A DNA stretch of 64,000 nucleotides. Origin: Saccharibacillus sacchari DSM 19268 (GTDB taxonomy: Bacteria; Bacillota; Bacilli; Paenibacillales; Paenibacillaceae). A program made the position numbers and the translations under genes. The notes below the pieces were generated by a model. The model saw nothing but the letters and a program-made list of their open reading frames with translations, was not told the DNA's origin and ran no database searches. Numbering within the stretch: position 1 is the stretch's first letter; every line of letters starts with the position of its first letter. Location: assembly GCF_000585395.1 (NCBI RefSeq), contig NZ_KK073875.1, positions 4,512,524-4,576,523 on the forward strand, given 5' to 3'. This document shows, piece after piece, positions 61,727 through 64,000 of this stretch.

Positions 61727-62926
61727 ATGACGCATAAACGCTACTATGATTCTGCCTACTCCCAAGAGTGGACAGCTGTTATTCAAGAGATTATTTCAGA
61801 TAAAAACAGGGTATATGTCCGACTGGACGAGACGTTTTTCTATCCGGAAGGCGGCGGACAGCCGGGCGATTCGGGTTGGATCGGCGAAGTCCGAGTGCTG
61901 GATACATCGAGCCAAAACGGCGAAGTCCTACATCTCGTTGAAGCTTCGCCCGGCGAACAGGGGAGCAAAGTCTCCTGCCGACTGGACTGGGAACGCCGCT
62001 TCGACCATATGCAGCAGCATAGCGGCCAGCATCTGTTGTCTGCCACCGTGCTGGATCTGCTGGGCGCCGCCACGTTGAGCTTCCACCTCGGTGACGAATA
62101 TGCCACGATCGATGTGGAACGCGCAGAATGGACACAGCAGGAATTAGATGGAGTAGAACGGGAAGTCAATCTTCGCATCGTGCGCAATCTGCCGATCAAA
62201 AGTTATTTTGTCAGCAGCGAAGAGGCCGCAAACTTACCGCTCGTCAAAGCCCCTTCCGTTGAAGGGGAGGTGCGCATCGTCGAGATCGAAGGCATTGAAT
62301 ATAACGCTTGCGGCGGCACGCATGTGAGCGCTACGGGCGAACTCGGCCTGCTCAAGTTGCTGCGCGCCGAGAAACAAAAGGGGCATCTTCGACTAACATT
62401 CAAAACAGGACTTCGTGCACTCGACGAATTCGTAACGCAAACCAAGATACTTGCTACCCTCTCCTCCAAGCTCAGCACCCCAAAGGAAGAACTTCTCGAA
62501 CGATTGGAAAAGTGGACCGAGGAGGATCGACGCAAGCAGACCGAGCTGAACGCACTGCGGCAGCAATTGGACGATTATATCGCTCAAGAATTGCTTCATG
62601 AAACTGTTCATGCGGGAGGCCCTATTGCGAAGTTATTCACTGACCGGACGGTAAAAGAACTGCAAAGTCTTGCGACAGCCCTGACCGCCCGTAACCTTCA
62701 GCTCCCGATTCTGCTTGGTTCGTTGACGGAATTCAAACTGCTTCTCGCCCACGGCGGCGAAGCCGGTTTCTCTTGCGGCGTTCTTTTCAAAGAAATACTG
62801 CCGGCTTTCGGCGGTCGCGGCGGAGGGAATGATCGATTGGCGCAGGCAGGATTCGCAGCAGAATCCGAACTGAACGCTTGTTACGATATGCTGAAGCAGC
62901 GGCTGAGCAATCACGAAATCCAGTAA
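61727..62926 (+). CDS. Alanyl-tRNA editing protein AlaX (long form with DHHA1)
   Basis: A 399-residue stand-alone editing protein that hydrolyses Ser- or Gly-tRNA-Ala. The N-terminal beta barrel has FFYPEGGGQPGDSG; zinc-binding HxxxH is in HSGQHLLSATVLDLLG, and the second zinc pair in CGGTHVSATGELG. A coiled-coil linker follows (about 255-285) and then a DHHA1 domain with SCGVLFKEILPAFGGRGGGN. Length matches AlaX-L. Ribosome binding site AAGGAGA; monocistronic. Confidence 0.93.
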   Translation: MTHKRYYDSAYSQEWTAVIQEIISDKNRVYVRLDETFFYPEGGGQPGDSGWIGEVRVLDTSSQNGEVLHLVEASPGEQGSKVSCRLDWERRFDHMQQHSGQHLLSATVLDLLGAATLSFHLGDEYATIDVERAEWTQQELDGVEREVNLRIVRNLPIKSYFVSSEEAANLPLVKAPSVEGEVRIVEIEGIEYNACGGTHVSATGELGLLKLLRAEKQKGHLRLTFKTGLRALDEFVTQTKILATLSSKLSTPKEELLERLEKWTEEDRRKQTELNALRQQLDDYIAQELLHETVHAGGPIAKLFTDRTVKELQSLATALTARNLQLPILLGSLTEFKLLLAHGGEAGFSCGVLFKEILPAFGGRGGGNDRLAQAGFAAESELNACYDMLKQRLSNHEIQ

Positions 62927-63008
62927 AATAAGCGACCCGTAAACAAAATACTTGTTCGTCTTTTTTTGTATTTTTATCTTGCCGTTTTGCTCGTATACAA
63001 GCTATGAT

Positions 63009-63023
63009 AGAGAATGATTCTCA
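63009..63023. promoter_or_regulatory. Fur-like box before ABC exporter
   Basis: AGAGAATGATTCTCA contains the perfect palindrome GAGAAT-G-ATTCTC and matches the 7-1-7 Fur consensus (TGATAAT-N-ATTATCA) at 11 of 14 defined positions. It lies about 85-100 bp upstream of the ABC gene. Iron-linked control is a reasonable inference. Confidence 0.6.
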
Positions 63024-63106
63024 ATAGACTCTGTTCCGACGGGTCGGCCAAACGCTTCGAATCGGAGATTGAGAAGTACAGATTAAGAGAGAAAAGAGGG
63101 ATTGGC

Positions 63107-64000
63107 ATCAACATTTTGAAACGTTTCTTCGCCTTTTACCGGCCTTACAAAGGGCTGTTCGTGCTCGACTTCTGCTGTGCCGTATTTGCCGGTCTGCTCG
63201 AACTCGCGTTTCCCATCGCGGTCAACACGTTTATCGACGACCTGCTTCCGAGCGGCAACTGGACCTTAATTTTGGCAGCGTGTATCGGCTTGCTTGCCAT
63301 CTATGCGTTGAATACAGGCATGCAATATGTCGTCACGTATTGGGGGCATATGCTCGGGATCAATATTGAGACCGACATGCGCAAAAGCCTGTTCGGGAAA
63401 CTGCAAAAGCTGTCGTTCCGATTCTACGATAACCATAAGACCGGTCATCTGATCGGCCGGATCACGAACGACTTGAACGATATCGGCGAACTGGCCCATC
63501 ACGGACCGGAAGACGTATTTATCGCGATCATGACTCTCGTCGGTTCGTTCATCCTGATGTACAACATCAGCCCGGAACTTGCGATTATCACATTCATCAT
63601 CATTCCGGTCATGGCTTGGATGATTATCTTCTTCGGTCGCCGCATGACGCGTACATACAGCCGACTTTTCGGTAACGTGGGTAACTTCAATTCCCGCATC
63701 GAAGACAACATCGGCGGTATCCGCGTGGTACAATCGTTCGCGAACGAGAAGCACGAAAGCGAACTGTTCGAAGTCGAGAATCAGGATTTCCGCAAAACCA
63801 AGCTGATGGCTTATAAAACAATGGCGGGCAGCATGTCCGTCAACTATATGATGATGCGGCTGATCAGCGTTTTGGTTCTGGTCTTCGGCGCATGGTACTT
63901 CATTCGCGGCGAGATCCAGATCGGCGAATTCGTAGCCTTCCAATTGCTGGCGAACGTGTTCTTCCGTCCAATCGAGAAGATCAATGCCGTTATCGAGAGC
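63107..64000 (+). CDS. ABC-type exporter, transmembrane domain (runs off right edge)
   Basis: The first ~298 codons of an ABC exporter with fused TM and (beyond the edge) ATPase domains. TM helices near 12-33, 55-78, 130-152, 155-175 and 240-265; family signature PFYDNHKTGHLIGR-like: SFRFYDNHKTGHLIGRITND, then RVVQSFANEKHE. No ATG, GTG or TTG sits at the right distance from the ribosome binding site AAGAGGG (63094-63100); ATC 63107 (6 nt away) gives INILKRFFAFYRPYKG, the expected start, while TTG 63116 is the nearest standard start. A Fur-like box upstream suggests iron control. Substrate unknown. Confidence 0.85.
   Translation, partial: MNILKRFFAFYRPYKGLFVLDFCCAVFAGLLELAFPIAVNTFIDDLLPSGNWTLILAACIGLLAIYALNTGMQYVVTYWGHMLGINIETDMRKSLFGKLQKLSFRFYDNHKTGHLIGRITNDLNDIGELAHHGPEDVFIAIMTLVGSFILMYNISPELAIITFIIIPVMAWMIIFFGRRMTRTYSRLFGNVGNFNSRIEDNIGGIRVVQSFANEKHESELFEVENQDFRKTKLMAYKTMAGSMSVNYMMMRLISVLVLVFGAWYFIRGEIQIGEFVAFQLLANVFFRPIEKINAVIES

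Noticed and set aside
63266..63943. 225-codon minus-strand frame near the right edge
   Set aside because: Antisense to the ABC exporter, whose plus-strand frame has clear family motifs.

Overview
The window looks like chromosome from a Paenibacillaceae member (Paenibacillus/Saccharibacillus-like Firmicute). Reasons: moderately GC-rich DNA with strong AGGAGG-type ribosome binding sites, frequent GTG/TTG starts, a T-box in front of a threonyl-tRNA synthetase gene, YesM/YesN-type two-component pairs beside sugar ABC transporters, S-layer-homology and copper-amine-oxidase 'stalk' proteins, a DUF5704 protein, and an RRNPP-type regulator with its own pro-peptide gene. No rRNA or tRNA genes were seen. 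The genus is an inference.

Layout. 1-2.6 kb: start of an unknown gene, then a sigma-A promoter, T-box and thrS. 2.6-5.1 kb: two secreted coiled proteins of one paralogous family (a third is at 23.8 kb). 5.4-7.0 kb: a TPR-type RRNPP regulator translationally coupled to a 57-residue secreted pro-peptide. 7.4-8.1 kb: a small lipoprotein and a small hydrophilic protein. 8.2-12.0 kb: a defence-like stretch with a DUF3592 / DUF4868-like (KwaB-like) / four-TM (KwaA-like) operon, CRISPR array 1, and a nucleotidyltransferase plus HTH toxin-antitoxin-like pair. 12.2-14.0 kb: HTH regulator and small membrane proteins, including a frameshifted DUF3592 paralogue. 14.1-21.6 kb: YesN/YesM pair opposite a sugar ABC importer, with three copies of a hairpin-rich repeat. 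21.6-23.8 kb: UPF0324 transporter and divergent LysR. 25.0-27.8 kb: P-type cation ATPase. 28.0-34.3 kb: LacI-controlled oligosaccharide importer plus GH30 hydrolase, with three matching operator sites. 34.7-37.1 kb: serine hydrolase, R2K-type ATP-grasp protein, small membrane protein. 37.3-37.6 kb: decayed CRISPR array 2. 37.7-42.3 kb: large DUF5704 secreted protein and stalk-domain protein. 42.5-46.8 kb: NTF2-like protein, DUF4261 protein, esterase, ATP-grasp enzyme, GNAT. 46.9-49.5 kb: SLH surface protein. 50-57.5 kb: SDR pseudogene, OmpR-type two-component system, and divergent GT39-GT2-galU surface glycosylation operon in which galU is broken by an 11-bp tandem repeat. 57.6-59.9 kb: CRISPR array 3 (32 repeats). 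60.0-64 kb: an unrecognised protein, a flavoprotein, AlaX, and the start of an ABC exporter behind a Fur-like box.

How parts fit. The three CRISPR arrays share one conserved leader (about 172 bp with an internal GTGCGAACC/GGTTCGCAC inverted repeat) and type I-C-like repeats, but no cas genes are in the window, so they would have to be served in trans. Arrays 1 and 3 keep the repeat hairpin by paired base changes. Two families of short dispersed elements sit in intergenic gaps, one with TA-flanked inverted ends placed at stop codons. The most distinctive items are the regulator/pro-peptide signalling pair, the KwaA/KwaB-like operon, the shared-leader CRISPR arrays, the four exactly 11-bp-spaced TTCAG repeats between the OmpR-type system and the glycosylation operon, and the 11-bp tandem repeat that interrupts galU.
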